Assembly (NCBI GenBank): GCA_946186125.1
Contig: CAMHLZ010000012.1
Coordinates: forward strand, 1 to 64,000
DNA length: 64,000 bases
From: an uncultured Lachnospira sp.
GTDB taxonomy: Bacteria > Bacillota > Clostridia > Lachnospirales > Lachnospiraceae
Reading direction: 5' to 3'
Shown: piece by piece, positions 45,551 through 54,401 of the stretch
How positions within the stretch are numbered: position 1 is the stretch's first letter
Layout of the letters: the number at the start of each line of letters is the position of its first letter
The notes under the pieces: generated by a model
Database searches by the model: none
What the model was told of the DNA's origin: nothing
What the model saw: the letters and a program-made list of their open reading frames with translations, nothing else
Translations under genes and position numbers: made by a program

Positions 45551-45934
45551 TTACAGCACAAATGCTTCCGGCAAAAGTTCACCTAATGTATATTCTTTTG
45601 TTCCTTTGTCTTTATCATGAACAACTATGATACCGTCATTATCCATAAATTCAGATAAAAATTGTCGGCATATTCCACACGGATATGTAAATTTATTACT
45701 GTCAGATACAATCACCATCATTTTAATTTTTTTATGTCCTTCAGAAACTGCCTTTAAAGCACATGTTCTCTCAGCGCATATTGTTGCCCCGTAAGATGCA
45801 TTTTCAACGTTACATCCTGTAAATACACTTCCATCTTCAGTAACTAATGCTGCACCGACTTTAAAATGCGAATACGGAGAATATGAGTATTTACTCGCTT
45901 TATATGCTAATTCTACAAGTTTTTCTTTATCCAT
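45551..45934 (-). CDS. cdd: Cytidine deaminase
   Basis: Cdd deaminates cytidine and deoxycytidine in pyrimidine salvage. The zinc-site motifs are NASYGATICAERTCALKAV (C-A-E) and TYPCGICRQFLSEF, and FKVGAALVTEDGSVFTGCNVENASYG precedes them. The three-Cys metal site and 127-residue length mark the tetrameric, Gram-positive type. It lies 4 bases after ybeY, a pairing conserved in Firmicutes. Confidence 0.95.
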   Translation of the reverse strand: MDKEKLVELAYKASKYSYSPYSHFKVGAALVTEDGSVFTGCNVENASYGATICAERTCALKAVSEGHKKIKMMVIVSDSNKFTYPCGICRQFLSEFMDNDGIIVVHDKDKGTKEYTLGELLPEAFVL

Positions 45935-45938
45935 AATA

Positions 45939-46439
45939 TCAATCCCTCAATATTCCAACAGACTCTAATATCTGTCTTTGCATGGCTTCCATCTCTTTTC
46001 GCTCTTCTTCTTCCTCGTGGTCATATCCAAACAGATGAAGCATACTGTGTGCTACTAAAAATGCAAGTTCTCTCCTTTTTGAATGTCCATACTCCTCTGC
46101 CTGTGAATATACCTTATCAATTGAAATCACGATATCTCCAAGCAGTAATTCTCCCGTCTCCGGATTAAAATAATCCCCGGCATCATTCTCAAGTATATCG
46201 AAATCTCCCGGTTTATCATATTCAATCATCGGAAATGATAATACATCTGTAGGTCTGTCTATACCTCTGTGCTCTTTATTTATTTTATGTATCTCGTCGT
46301 TATCAGTAATTGTCACGCAAATCTCCGTTTCATATGTACATTCGATAAAATCAAGAGACTCACATATTACCATTTTAATAGTATCTTCATAGTTAAAATC
46401 AAACTCTTTTTCCGTTTCTTTTTCAATATAAATACTCAT
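45939..46439 (-). CDS. ybeY: Endoribonuclease YbeY (16S rRNA maturation)
   Basis: YbeY is a metal-dependent RNase needed for 16S rRNA 3'-end maturation and ribosome quality control. The signature AHSMLHLFGYDHEEEEERKEM holds the three zinc-binding His. RPTDVLSFPM is also conserved. ATG 46439 (MSIYIEK) has AAAGGACG upstream; the earlier start in the track overlaps the HD gene. The product is 166 residues. Confidence 0.95.
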   Translation of the reverse strand: MSIYIEKETEKEFDFNYEDTIKMVICESLDFIECTYETEICVTITDNDEIHKINKEHRGIDRPTDVLSFPMIEYDKPGDFDILENDAGDYFNPETGELLLGDIVISIDKVYSQAEEYGHSKRRELAFLVAHSMLHLFGYDHEEEEERKEMEAMQRQILESVGILRD

Positions 46440-46441
46440 TT

Positions 46442-47617
46442 CTAACGTCCTTTTCCACATAATATTTCTGAAAATGTCTTTTTTATTTCCTTATATTCAA
46501 TCAGATTAAGACCTGATTCATCTAATAGTCCACTATCAAGTCTTAATGACATAACATTATCTATTATCTTTAATTCTTCCATTTTCCTGCCTATCTTTGA
46601 CATATACTCTTTTGTAGAAATGATTGTGTCTGCTAATAACACTATAGCTGCCTCTTTACTCTGGGGAATCCTAAGCTTTCCGTTATGTTCTTCAATTATA
46701 TCGAGAATTTCTTTTGGAACATCATTTTCCCTTGCTATCACAACCCCGGCCTGTACATAATTATTGCTAAATGCTTTTCCGATGTCATGATACATAGCTC
46801 CTGCCCTTGCAAGCATTGCATCAGCATTAATCGAAATAGCGGCAGCAGCTGATAAATCAGCAACCTCTAAAGTGTGATAATATATTCTTAACGAATTATC
46901 TCTTAATTCCTTCATAGGTGGAAAATCGTCTTTTATAAATTCAATGTATTTTTTCTCTTTAGCCGGTTTTTTCCTTATATTAATCAATTTTAACATTATT
47001 ACACATGCAAAACACATAGCAATAGTAATAATTATTGCAGCGGATCTTTGCAGTATTATAAAATAATCTATGAATCCTTTGATATAATATAACCTTAAAA
47101 CCTCTAAAATAGCAAATACTGCATAATATGCTACAAATGATTTGATGATGTTTTCCATATTATTCATAAAGTCAGTTAAAAGGCATCCAAGCACCCCTAA
47201 TACAATTGATACCATAAATATTTTCACATCGCCCTTATTTAATATAAAGCTATAAGACATGCAATATAGTAAATGAAAGACTATTCCACAATATGGCTTA
47301 TATATAATCGATATCAGCATAGCAGGCATACAAATCGGAACCAGATATTGAGGCATATGCACAAATATTACCTGAGTTGCCATCAGCGCAGCATATAACA
47401 CAGCTACCACAAAAGAACCTGCCGTGACAGCCGAGTATCTGTCAATACATATGCAAAACGCTACTGACATAAAAAGGCAATATGTCAGCAATGCTACTTT
47501 TTCGTAATGAAAATATGGCATAATTAAAATATAATTTCCGCATAATACCATTGTATATACAAGTATTATCATTAGTATTATGATTTTAGTTTTTTTTGTG
47601 TTTTTCATATTCTTCAT
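46442..47617 (-). CDS. Shortened PgpH/YqfF-like HD-domain phosphohydrolase
   Basis: In most Firmicutes phoH is followed by PgpH (YqfF), a c-di-AMP phosphodiesterase of about 700-800 residues with an extracellular domain, seven membrane helices and an HD domain. This 391-residue protein occupies that slot but keeps only the membrane part (about 6-7 helices to residue 205) and an HD core: RIYYHTLEVADLSAAAA...ARAGAMYHDIGK, then IIEEHNG. The segment after HDIGK is shorter than usual, lacking the typical NPHDKL stretch. The catalytic HD pair is present. Activity on c-di-AMP is possible but uncertain. Confidence 0.75.
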   Translation of the reverse strand: MKNMKNTKKTKIIILMIILVYTMVLCGNYILIMPYFHYEKVALLTYCLFMSVAFCICIDRYSAVTAGSFVVAVLYAALMATQVIFVHMPQYLVPICMPAMLISIIYKPYCGIVFHLLYCMSYSFILNKGDVKIFMVSIVLGVLGCLLTDFMNNMENIIKSFVAYYAVFAILEVLRLYYIKGFIDYFIILQRSAAIIITIAMCFACVIMLKLINIRKKPAKEKKYIEFIKDDFPPMKELRDNSLRIYYHTLEVADLSAAAAISINADAMLARAGAMYHDIGKAFSNNYVQAGVVIARENDVPKEILDIIEEHNGKLRIPQSKEAAIVLLADTIISTKEYMSKIGRKMEELKIIDNVMSLRLDSGLLDESGLNLIEYKEIKKTFSEILCGKGR

Positions 47618-48551
47618 AAGCCTTTACTATTTTTTGTACTAACGGATGTCTTACAACATCTTGATTTGTTAATTGAACAAATGATACTTCATCTATATTT
47701 TTTAATACTTTCATGGCCGTATCAAGTCCGGAAACGGTCCCCTTGGGTAAATCTTTTTGCGTGAGGTCACCTGTAACTACAACTTTCGAACCAAATCCAA
47801 TTCTGGTAAGAAACATTTTCATCTGCGCGGGCGTAGTATTCTGCGCCTCATCAAGAATGATATATGCGTTATCAAGTGTTCTTCCTCTCATATAAGCAAG
47901 TGGAGCTACCTCTATAAGTCCTTTTTCAGAATTACTGATAAAGCTTTCTGCTCCCATAATCTGATACAATGCATCATAAAGAGGTCTGAGATAAGGGTCT
48001 ACCTTGCTCTGTAAATCTCCCGGCAGAAATCCAAGGTTTTCTCCCGCTTCTATAGCCGGTCTTGTAAGTATAATTCTGTTTACTTCATTATTCTTGAATG
48101 CTGTAATCGCCATTGCCATCGCAAGATAGGTCTTTCCTGTTCCTGCCGGTCCTATACCAAATACAATCATTTTATCCCGGATTTCGTCAACGTATTTTTT
48201 CTGCCCTGTTGTCTTTGGTTTTACCGGCTTGCCACTTATTGTACGGCAGATGATTTCCTTATCAAGCTCCGTCATCGCAGACGTATTACCTTCCATCGAC
48301 AGACTTAACGCATAATTTACATTTTGTTCGGTAATCGTATTGCCTCTTTTTGATAATTCTATCAGCTCATTAAATACTTCTTTAGCCCTCGAAGCACTAA
48401 CTTCCGTACCTATTATCTTTAATTCTGAATCTCTTGCTATGACTGTCACATGCAATGTCTTTTCTATTATTTTTAAATTCTTATCAAATTGACCAAAAAC
48501 ATTTTGTTCATGCCCCGCCGGTATATCCATAATACTTTCAATCACGCTCAT
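47586..48551 (-). CDS. phoH: PhoH-like ATPase
   Basis: PhoH-family proteins are P-loop ATPases, probably RNA-associated. After an N-terminal KH-like part (HVTVIARDSELKIIGTEVSASRAKEVFNELI), the ATPase has IGPAGTGKTYLAMAMAI (Walker A) and AYIILDEAQNTTPAQMKMFLTRIG (Walker B). About 321 residues, standard. It overlaps yqfD upstream and the HD gene downstream, so the yqfC-yqfD-phoH-HD-ybeY set is one coupled operon. Confidence 0.93.
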   Translation of the reverse strand: MSVIESIMDIPAGHEQNVFGQFDKNLKIIEKTLHVTVIARDSELKIIGTEVSASRAKEVFNELIELSKRGNTITEQNVNYALSLSMEGNTSAMTELDKEIICRTISGKPVKPKTTGQKKYVDEIRDKMIVFGIGPAGTGKTYLAMAMAITAFKNNEVNRIILTRPAIEAGENLGFLPGDLQSKVDPYLRPLYDALYQIMGAESFISNSEKGLIEVAPLAYMRGRTLDNAYIILDEAQNTTPAQMKMFLTRIGFGSKVVVTGDLTQKDLPKGTVSGLDTAMKVLKNIDEVSFVQLTNQDVVRHPLVQKIVKAYEEYEKHKKN

Positions 48552-49770
48552 TATCATTATTTCCTTCCATTTGTTGACTGCTGTTTATAATTTGCCGTTT
48601 TCCAATCTCCTCAACAGCAATAATATTTCCTTTTGAAATACATTTTTCACCAGCAATCTCTATTGTAACATTATTTTTTATATTTTGAACCCCCTTTTCT
48701 TCTAATTTTCCCAAAAAATACGCTAATCTGCTTTTCATCAATTCTGATATCTCATCATCAGTATATTCTTTTTCAACTTCTTCATACTCTCTATAATTAT
48801 ATTTTATCCTATATACCGGCAAATAATAATTTGTAAATAAATATAATTGACTATAATCTGCTATAATGTCATATTTTTCATATCCAAAAGGAAAACCTGT
48901 CAGATTCAGGTTGTGATTACCTATTTTAAATGTAAACGCTATTCTTTTTCTTCCTGAATATTGTTTTTCATTGTATTTCATGCTCATTTCGTCTCTATAA
49001 GGATACACAACTTTTCCGTATACAGATGCATCGGCTGATACATAATCCTGACTAAGAAGTTCACCACTGTCACCGTAAATATTCACAATGCCACTTACTA
49101 AAATATCGCCTTTTTTTACATCTTCTCCTGTTTTTATCAATGGTGTCCCACTTCTCGTCACTATCGATTCTATGTATGCCGGCTTTTCTGCAACGATATC
49201 ACACGGAGCCGTATTATTTTGATGGTATTCACGGTCATTGTTCTCTTTTATATGTATTATAAGTCTCGTTCCTTTTAATTCTACGGACACCCATGTAATG
49301 TCCGTAAACTTTTTTCTTAAGTACAATTCTATTTTTGATCCGTTGACATCCTTACATCGCATTCCAAAACTCACATTCTCTGTCTTAAGAGCTTTTACAA
49401 TTCTGTCTTCTGTAATCTTTTTGTTTCCATCAACGGCAATGTTCCAGACATATATCGACATAATCCATACTATCAGCATACATATACAAATTCCCGGTAT
49501 AAATAAATATCTTTTTTTGTATTTTTTGAATATAAAATGTAATCCATATTTTTTTAATATTTTAATTTTGCAATAAGTTTTATGCCTTAAATCCAATATT
49601 TTACCAATATTTTCCACAGCTATGTATAGTGTAATAGAATTATCTCTTTGATGACATATATTCCATATTTTCATCTTATGGTTGTTACACAGATTTAAAA
49701 ATCTCTCTTTATTGATACCGGATATACTTATGATTATATATCCACGGATCCATCTGTATATATATTCCAT
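48538..49770 (-). CDS. yqfD: Sporulation protein YqfD
   Basis: YqfD is a membrane protein conserved in endospore formers. It has an N-terminal domain with GYIIISISGINKERFLNLCNNHKMKIWNI, one transmembrane helix (LFIPGICICMLIVWIMSIYVW) and a long extracytoplasmic part containing ITEDRIVKALKTENVSFGMRCKDVNGSKIE and TDITWVSVELKGTRLIIHIKE. ATG 49770 is supported by GAGGTGGTT. It follows yqfC by 7 bases. The pair indicates a spore-forming lineage. Confidence 0.9.
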   Translation of the reverse strand: MEYIYRWIRGYIIISISGINKERFLNLCNNHKMKIWNICHQRDNSITLYIAVENIGKILDLRHKTYCKIKILKKYGLHFIFKKYKKRYLFIPGICICMLIVWIMSIYVWNIAVDGNKKITEDRIVKALKTENVSFGMRCKDVNGSKIELYLRKKFTDITWVSVELKGTRLIIHIKENNDREYHQNNTAPCDIVAEKPAYIESIVTRSGTPLIKTGEDVKKGDILVSGIVNIYGDSGELLSQDYVSADASVYGKVVYPYRDEMSMKYNEKQYSGRKRIAFTFKIGNHNLNLTGFPFGYEKYDIIADYSQLYLFTNYYLPVYRIKYNYREYEEVEKEYTDDEISELMKSRLAYFLGKLEEKGVQNIKNNVTIEIAGEKCISKGNIIAVEEIGKRQIINSSQQMEGNNDNERD

Positions 49771-49777
49771 AACCACC

Positions 49778-50029
49778 TCATAATAACATGATTTTTTTTA
49801 AACTTCCTTTTATCTTCATATCGTTTTCATTAAAATATTCAATTTTTAATGAATCACCTGTGATTTTTATTTTTCCGTCTTTTGTATTTAATATCAGACT
49901 ATTCTCATCATACTCAATGATGCTCTTATAGTTTTCAATTATCCCCTCATATTTTCCGGTTATATGCAATAACGGCGCTCCATAACACACATCTCTTGGT
50001 AACATAAGTTTGTCAACTATAGGATTCAT
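49778..50029 (-). CDS. yqfC: YabP/YqfC-family sporulation protein
   Basis: This 83-residue protein opens the sporulation-linked operon. The family features LMLPRDVCYGAPLLHITGKYEGIIENYKSIIEYDENSLILNTKDGKIKITGDSLKIEYF are clear. In Bacillus the YqfC-YqfD pair acts in spore coat or engulfment processes that are not well defined. It lies directly upstream of yqfD. Confidence 0.9.
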   Translation of the reverse strand: MNPIVDKLMLPRDVCYGAPLLHITGKYEGIIENYKSIIEYDENSLILNTKDGKIKITGDSLKIEYFNENDMKIKGSLKKIMLL

Positions 50030-50097
50030 TCTTTCACCTTCATTATAAAGATATCTTAATATATGATTTAATGCTTATCTACTATACCAGAAGTGTT

Positions 50098-50151
50098 TGT
50101 AAAAAAAGTGACTGTTCATTAACGATTAATATCGCTAACGCAACAGTCACT
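50098..50151 (-). terminator. rpsU intrinsic terminator
   Basis: On the minus strand AGTGACTGTT and AACAGTCACT form a 10-bp stem with a 25-base loop, followed by a run of seven T. It starts about 8 bases after the rpsU stop codon. Confidence 0.85.
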
Positions 50152-50159
50152 CTCGCACA

Positions 50160-50336
50160 TTAATTATATTTACGTTTTCTTGCTGCTTCAGACTTTTTCT
50201 TACGCTTCACGCTTGGCTTCTCGTAATGTTCTCTCTTACGAATTTCCTGCTGAATGCCTGCCTTTGCACAGTTTCTCTTGAATCTGCGTAAAGCACTATC
50301 TAAAGACTCGTTTTCTTTAACGATTACATTCGACAT
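50160..50336 (-). CDS. rpsU: 30S ribosomal protein S21
   Basis: The 58-residue gene is too short for the ORF track. It encodes [40 protein letters not shown] and the basic tail [18 protein letters not shown], which is plain S21, a small-subunit protein near the 16S 3' end that helps in initiation. It has its own promoter and terminator. The basic tail and length are normal. It lies just upstream of the yqfC sporulation operon, as in many Firmicutes. Confidence 0.97.
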   Translation of the reverse strand: MSNVIVKENESLDSALRRFKRNCAKAGIQQEIRKREHYEKPSVKRKKKSEAARKRKYN

Positions 50337-50414
50337 AGACTCACACCTAACCTCCCTCCAGTTGTGGAATGTGCATAATACAACTGTTTGGGTATTTTTT
50401 TTGCACTGAAAGAT

Positions 50415-50442
50415 ATTATATCACATTTTTATAATACGTCAA
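50415..50442 (-). promoter_or_regulatory. rpsU promoter
   Basis: On the minus strand TTGACG (50437-50442) and TATAAT (50415-50420) are 16 bases apart, about 80 bases before the rpsU start. A short palindrome, GTCCATTGAATGGAC (50466-50480), lies upstream of the -35 box. Confidence 0.65.
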
Positions 50443-50573
50443 GTGTATTTTTCAATGTAGTAACTGTCCATTGAATGGACACAAACTTTATCAACAAAAA
50501 CTATTGAATTATTACAATATCAGTGTTATATTCTATATGAAAGACTTGGTCACTCAAAGTGCTCCTTTTATCA

Positions 50574-50629
50574 TTAAATCAAAAACCACATCTCCTGAGC
50601 GCAACAGGGGATGTGGTTTTTGATTTAAT
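50574..50629. terminator. Strong bidirectional hairpin upstream of rpsU
   Basis: A long stem, centred on CCACATCTCCTG and CAGGGGATGTGG and extended by A/T tracts on both sides (AAATCAAAAA and TTTTTGATTT), could terminate in both directions. It lies in the 335-base gene-free gap 50337-50671, which also holds the rpsU promoter, the short palindrome at 50466 and the next terminator. No ORF or RNA gene is recognised there. Confidence 0.75.
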
Positions 50630-50636
50630 CTAATAT

Positions 50637-50670
50637 AAAACAGCCAAGACATTTGCCTTGGCTGTTTTAT
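50637..50670 (-). terminator. Terminator of the LRR protein gene
   Basis: AAAACAGCCAAG and CTTGGCTGTTTT form a stem with a small loop, immediately after the stop codon of the LRR gene on the minus strand. With the hairpin at 50574-50629 it makes a tandem terminator that would insulate rpsU. Confidence 0.8.
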
Positions 50671-50671
50671 A

Positions 50672-51811
50672 TTACATCCCCACAACTTCAAATGGATTGA
50701 TTCCTTTGAAGAAGTTTGCACCACTCTGTTTTTTTATTAATTTCTTATAATAAGAAAGTTTGCTTTGTGGTACTTTAATTACAATATGGCAGAATTTTAT
50801 ATTTGCTTTGTTTTTCATAGTTGAAAGTTCAAATGCTCTCTTTCCAAGTGTCTTAGAATTTAACTTTGTTGTTTTTAATACTATTTCCGTTTCATTGCTA
50901 AATGGTAAAATATAATTTTCTATTTTGTTTACAGTACTTGGAATAATCAATTTTTTAATTTTATGATTGTACTCGAATGCAGATGATTTTATCGTAATTA
51001 CACCTTCCGGTAATTCTACTGTTTCAAACTTATCACAATACGAAAATGCATAACTGCCAATTACTTTTACAGAATTCGGAACTACAGTATTATTGCATGC
51101 GTAGATTAATTCACTCTCCTTTGTATCTATAATAGCATTGCATGATTCTCTGCTGTCATATTTTTTGTTCTTAGAAGATACTCTGATTGTTTCAAGTCCA
51201 GTCAATCCATTAAAAGCTCCCTGCTCAATTTTCTTTACATTTGCAGGTATAGATAGCTTTTTAAGATTATGACAATAGCTTACAGCTCCTGATTCAATAG
51301 TTGTAAGATTATCAGGAAGACTTATTTTTTCCAAATACGAGCAGCCACTAAAAGCATATTTTCTTAATACTTTTAAATTTTCAGGAAGTTTAACACTTTT
51401 TAATATAGTATCCGAAAAAGCTCTTTTTCCAATGTACTCCACACTATCCGGTATCACAACTGATGTCATTGTATCAACACCTGTAAAACAACCATCTTCC
51501 AGTCTGATTACTGTTTCCGGAATAACCAGTTTTTTTACATATACATCTACTTCATCCTCTATACCAAATATACCAGCTCCAATAGATGTAACTTTCCTTC
51601 CATCAATCTCTGATGGAAGATAAATAGCTGTTCTTCTCCTTTTTTCGTTGTATCTTGTGAGCTTTATTCCATCACTATTGTTCGGATCATCCATATAAGA
51701 ATATGTGCCATACTTTGTTTTATAAGTGGCTGTGTCCGCATATACACTTGTATAGGTGTAGAAAAAAGCCATAACTACAAGAATTGTTAATAGTAAACCT
51801 TTTTTCTTCAT
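50672..51811 (-). CDS. Secreted BspA-type leucine-rich repeat protein
   Basis: The 379-residue protein has a Sec signal peptide (KKKGLLLTILVVMAFFYTYTSVYA, likely cleaved after about residue 25) and then about nine BspA/LRR_5 repeats, for example YIGKRAFSDTILKSVKLPENLKVLRKYAFSGCSYLEKISLPDN. Such proteins are found on gut Firmicutes and bind host or surface ligands. There is no LPXTG or obvious membrane anchor at the C-terminus, so it may be released or held non-covalently. It stands alone, with a terminator after it. Confidence 0.88.
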   Translation of the reverse strand: MKKKGLLLTILVVMAFFYTYTSVYADTATYKTKYGTYSYMDDPNNSDGIKLTRYNEKRRRTAIYLPSEIDGRKVTSIGAGIFGIEDEVDVYVKKLVIPETVIRLEDGCFTGVDTMTSVVIPDSVEYIGKRAFSDTILKSVKLPENLKVLRKYAFSGCSYLEKISLPDNLTTIESGAVSYCHNLKKLSIPANVKKIEQGAFNGLTGLETIRVSSKNKKYDSRESCNAIIDTKESELIYACNNTVVPNSVKVIGSYAFSYCDKFETVELPEGVITIKSSAFEYNHKIKKLIIPSTVNKIENYILPFSNETEIVLKTTKLNSKTLGKRAFELSTMKNKANIKFCHIVIKVPQSKLSYYKKLIKKQSGANFFKGINPFEVVGM

Positions 51812-51915
51812 AAGAAAACCTCCTCTTTTTGTTTAATATATTATTTTTTTTACAACATTATTGTAACATTTATATAATATTTTGTAAAGAATCAATTCGC
51901 ATTTTTTCATAAAAT

Positions 51916-51950
51916 AAAAATACACACAATATCATTACGTGTGTATTTTT
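51916..51950 (-). terminator. Terminator after the PI-kinase-like gene
   Basis: AAAAATACACAC and GTGTGTATTTTT form a perfect 12-bp stem with an 11-base loop. It lies 20 bases after the stop codon of the kinase-like gene on the minus strand and ends the operon. Confidence 0.8.
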
Positions 51951-51969
51951 ACTCAAATCATTTTTTAAT

Positions 51970-54366
51970 TTACATATTAAGTCCACCTATTTGAGCATCA
52001 GGTTTATCTATATTCTTACGTTTGCCCGCCATTTCAAGACTTTCTATTACAGCATCCTTTTGGATACCTGCCTCCTCTGACTCAGGATTCTTAATCTGCT
52101 CGTAGCTTTTAACACTTTCCATTACCTTTAAGGCATAATCAATACGTTTCTGTTCATATTCACTCTTGCCCTTTCCGATAAGTTCCTCCGGTGAATTTAC
52201 ATTCTTTTCCTTCATTTTTCTGTCAAGGTACTCAAGTGTCGCCTTTTTAACCTGCTCCATTGCCTTGTCAGCCTTTTCCAATTGAGCTTTAACCTTCGGA
52301 TCATCTCTTGACAGGCTTTCATTTTCAGCAGAGATTTCACTGCCAATCTTCTTAGCTACCTTGTTAGCTTCCTTGACAGCACTAATCATTGAACGGAACT
52401 TTGAAGAACTACGGAAAAGTTTTGACAAATTGCTTACTTCAAAGCCGGTCACTTCATTCTTAATCATACGAGCCATGCTGCCAAGCGACTCTGCGATTCC
52501 ACCGGCAGAATACTTTCTGTCTGTGGTACTGACTTCCATAAGATTAGGTCCGCCGCCCTTCTTATCAGCCGCTGCTTCGGCAGCTTTCGAATCAAACGGA
52601 TATTTTACTCGCGCACTTTCCAAAGCAGAATCAACTCTTTCTATTACATTTCCAAACAGATTATACGTACTATGCATCAAAGAATTAATAGGCATATTTA
52701 CCAAATCCGAGTTTTTCACTATACAAAGCTGATTCCCTGCCGACATAATATCAGGAATGCTTGTAGCAACCTTTGCATTTTTAATAGCATCTTTTAAATC
52801 ACCTAATCGATTGCATGCGGCATTAATCTCCTTTTCGTTTAATCCCTGACCTCTTAATGTGAACTTTAACATTTCCTTTGATATCTTGGAAATCTTATTT
52901 GCCATCGGTGCAGAAATCACTTTAAGATTGTCCGTGCCGACCAATCGATTATATCCTTTATTTTTTCCCGGTCGAGTTACACCAAAAGAACTGTCATTAT
53001 CAATGCCCTGAACACCGATTATTTTACCATTTTTATCTGTCTGATACGTCATATTGCCGGCATGGCGGTCAGTGTTACCACAAATATAATCAAGAATTTG
53101 CAAATCTGCAATTGATTTGTTAGCTAAGCAAGGCTGTCCAAACGGATCATCACAAACCTTTGAAAATTCCTTTGCGCCATTCTTTCCCAATAAATCCAGT
53201 CCATTAGAAAACTCCATAAAAGTACCTTCTACTACGTTATCATTCTCATCCACATATTTCATATTCGTAGAACGTGCAATGATTTCAGGCATACCGAGCA
53301 ACCCCGCCACTGCACTCATGGCACTGTTCCTCTGGTCAAGACGGTCATTATCCTTAAGCCCCAGTGTGGAAGCATTTATATGATTAGAAGGATCCCTGCA
53401 TAAATCTCCAATTCCATTAGACAAATCCTCAAGTACATCTGCATCTATTTCATCTGTCTTCACTCCAATCTCATTAAGCGCCCCCTTAACACTCCTTTTT
53501 TTTCCAACCAGCGAATAAAACTCGCCAATAAGCTGTTCATCTCCAACTTTCACAGGTTCAACACCGTCAATTTTCTTACCCTTTTGGTTTAAATACTGCC
53601 GATACTTAGGGAGAATTCCGGTAATCTCATCTTTCATTTTTGAGACAATCATCTCATTAGTTATTTCCGCTGGATTTGAAACCTGAGGGAAAGCACCTTT
53701 CTTAAAAAGAGTATTTTTATAGATTCCGATTGAACCTATAAATTCTTTCCCTTCATAACGGCTCGCTGCCTTATTCAACACATCATTAAACTTACCTTTA
53801 ACATTAACATAAGAAGCCTTTGTAAACACACCCTTGCGACGCACACCCTTCGCATCCACCACAGTCATTGGAATACGGGAAGACTGCATATTTCCCATAA
53901 TTCCAAGTTTTTTACCACGAAAATCAACGACCTGTGTTCTGGCATCCTGCTGGAGTTCCGGAAAAGACAGCGGAGTCTTGTCCGGCTGATAATTGTTAAG
54001 AGTGTCATAGTCTTTTGAGAGCATGCCCTGCACTCTGCCAATCACATCCGCAATTCCTGTTTTTAAATTACCCTTTTCACTCTCCACACCGGCTAAAAAT
54101 GTCTCACCGGCAACAGCCGTGTCAATCATCGCCTGCATAATTTCCTCTTTGCCCTTTTCATTAAGAGTTTCCGGTATTCCATATCTCTCATCAATTGATG
54201 AATACTTATCCATCAGTTCGTTTAAGCCTTTTAATTTTTTAACATATTCTTTGTATTGCTCATTTTGATTCAATATACTGCCATTTTCACCCGCAGCCAT
54301 TAATTCTTCCATAATCTTCTTTCTCTCAGCAAGAGAGGGAAATTTTGATATTTTCTTTGGTGGCAT
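51970..54366 (-). CDS. PI3/4-kinase-like (actin-fragmin/HipA-like) protein, 798 aa
   Basis: The middle of this protein carries a kinase-like catalytic core: LQILDYICGNTDRHAGNMTYQ (about residues 420-440, the D-x-x-x-x-N-x-D-R-H-x-x-N catalytic loop) and GVQGIDNDSSFG (about 453-463, metal-binding Asp). This pattern is shared by PI3/4-kinases, actin-fragmin kinase and HipA-like enzymes. A possible ATP-binding Lys is in RRKGVFTKASY near residue 180. The C-terminal 250 residues are charged and helical (VKAQLEKADKAMEQVKKATLEYL). No signal peptide is seen. The substrate is unknown. It is the last gene of a run that includes a lipoprotein and a secreted protein. Confidence 0.65.
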   Translation of the reverse strand: MPPKKISKFPSLAERKKIMEELMAAGENGSILNQNEQYKEYVKKLKGLNELMDKYSSIDERYGIPETLNEKGKEEIMQAMIDTAVAGETFLAGVESEKGNLKTGIADVIGRVQGMLSKDYDTLNNYQPDKTPLSFPELQQDARTQVVDFRGKKLGIMGNMQSSRIPMTVVDAKGVRRKGVFTKASYVNVKGKFNDVLNKAASRYEGKEFIGSIGIYKNTLFKKGAFPQVSNPAEITNEMIVSKMKDEITGILPKYRQYLNQKGKKIDGVEPVKVGDEQLIGEFYSLVGKKRSVKGALNEIGVKTDEIDADVLEDLSNGIGDLCRDPSNHINASTLGLKDNDRLDQRNSAMSAVAGLLGMPEIIARSTNMKYVDENDNVVEGTFMEFSNGLDLLGKNGAKEFSKVCDDPFGQPCLANKSIADLQILDYICGNTDRHAGNMTYQTDKNGKIIGVQGIDNDSSFGVTRPGKNKGYNRLVGTDNLKVISAPMANKISKISKEMLKFTLRGQGLNEKEINAACNRLGDLKDAIKNAKVATSIPDIMSAGNQLCIVKNSDLVNMPINSLMHSTYNLFGNVIERVDSALESARVKYPFDSKAAEAAADKKGGGPNLMEVSTTDRKYSAGGIAESLGSMARMIKNEVTGFEVSNLSKLFRSSSKFRSMISAVKEANKVAKKIGSEISAENESLSRDDPKVKAQLEKADKAMEQVKKATLEYLDRKMKEKNVNSPEELIGKGKSEYEQKRIDYALKVMESVKSYEQIKNPESEEAGIQKDAVIESLEMAGKRKNIDKPDAQIGGLNM

Positions 54367-54401
54367 ATTTTTTCATCCTTTCCTCATTGCAAAAACATTA
54401 T

